Positions 63,726 through 64,000 of a stretch of 64,000 nt of DNA are shown piece after piece; position 1 is the first letter of the stretch, and every line of letters starts with the position of its first letter. Origin of the DNA: Elasticomyces elasticus (Eukaryota; Ascomycota; Dothideomycetes; Mycosphaerellales; Teratosphaeriaceae). The stretch spans positions 1 through 64,000 of the forward strand of contig JAVRQT010000022.1 in assembly GCA_035926095.1 (NCBI GenBank). The letters are read 5' to 3'. The translations under genes and the position numbers were made by a program. The notes under the pieces are model-generated. The model was not told the DNA's origin. It saw only the letters and a list, made by a program, of their open reading frames with translations, and did no database searches.

Positions 63726-64000
63726 ATGGCCTCGCCGAGACAAGAAATTGTGAGCTGGACCAAGTGCAGCGTGCCACATACTAGGACTCCCCGAATTCAG
63801 AAGCACCCTGCCAATTTCCTGTGCGACAGCTGTGCTGAACGCTATAAAACCGCGAACAATCTACGTGCTCACCAAAGAGCAGCACACACTGGTGAGCGTC
63901 CATTTGCGTGCTCAGTATGCAGTAAAACTTTCGCCCGCGACAACGACCGGAAAAGGCACGAGCGCCTGCATAGTGGCGAGAAATTGTTCGTTTGCAAGAT
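63726..64000 (+). CDS. C2H2 multi-zinc-finger protein, 5' part only
   Basis: From ATG 63726 the frame is open to the window end (91 codons). After a 35-residue N-terminus it encodes a finger FLCDSCAERYKTANNLRAHQ..H, the linker TGERPF, and a second finger ACSVCSKTFARDNDRKRHER..H. The linker SGEKLF and the start of a third finger (VCK) follow. The TGE(K/R)PF-type linkers mark a tandem-finger DNA-binding protein, and RDNDRKRHE resembles fungal finger regulators. It is not closely related to the two C2H2 paralogs at 55-57 kb, which have a different finger spacing. The rest lies outside the window. Confidence 0.75.
   Translation, partial: MASPRQEIVSWTKCSVPHTRTPRIQKHPANFLCDSCAERYKTANNLRAHQRAAHTGERPFACSVCSKTFARDNDRKRHERLHSGEKLFVCK

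Noticed and set aside
1..64000. tRNA, rRNA genes or CRISPR arrays
   Set aside because: No tRNA B-box with matching stems, no rRNA-like sequence and no regularly spaced repeats were noticed by eye; a covariance-model scan would be needed to exclude small RNA genes.

Overview
The window is nuclear DNA of a filamentous ascomycete (Pezizomycotina, most likely Dothideomycetes). The evidence is GT-AG introns mostly of 45-75 nt, a HET-domain protein, fungal-only families (DUF6594, fungal-specific transcription factor domain, retropepsin-like proteins), and a left flank with the dinucleotide signature of repeat-induced point mutation (RIP). The species cannot be named from this sequence. Gene models were built by hand from splice signals and reading-frame phase, so exon borders are predictions.

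Layout. 1-2937: RIP-saturated repeat with no functional gene; the first 1600 bases contain no CA or TG dinucleotide. 2.9-10.8 kb: accessory DNA with a fungal membrane protein (3782-6148) and a HeLo/SesA-like plus ankyrin protein (6861-9444). 10.8-13.3 kb: a divergent pair of mitochondrial ribosomal protein genes, mL38 and uL4m. 13.3-15.2 kb: noncoding, with a degenerate repeat family and a 25-bp inverted repeat. 15.2-21.5 kb: retropepsin-like protein, DUF6594 membrane protein, MFS transporter. 22-24.5 kb: MYND finger paralogs, one with an in-frame stop. 24.7-38.5 kb: mainly conserved genes: TUL1/DSC1 E3 ligase, a short bZIP factor, a fungal transcription factor, a large one-TM protein, RanBP1/YRB1 and TAF14. 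39.1-43.8 kb: three tandem F-box-like paralogs followed by a MYND protein paralogous to the one at 23 kb. 44.9-46.7 kb: HET protein. 46.8-54.5 kb: divergent RRP5 and CDT2. 54.9-62.7 kb: two C2H2 finger paralogs, two small one-TM paralogs and MGM1. The window ends inside a further C2H2 gene.

How the parts relate. Housekeeping genes (mitoribosome, mitochondrial fusion, rRNA processing, Ran cycle, TFIID/remodeller subunit, Golgi/endosome quality control, replication-licensing control) alternate with fast-evolving accessory genes. Several accessory genes are local duplicates: MYND x3, F-box-like x3, C2H2 x2, small TM x2. Two duplicate pairs keep short identical promoter blocks. Two copies carry apparent lesions: a TAA at a position equivalent to a tyrosine codon in one MYND copy, and a probable +1 frame shift before the zinc finger in one C2H2 copy. 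The least described material here is the F-box-like family with its C-terminal NNWxGF motif and the C2H2 and MYND families with their shared promoter blocks.
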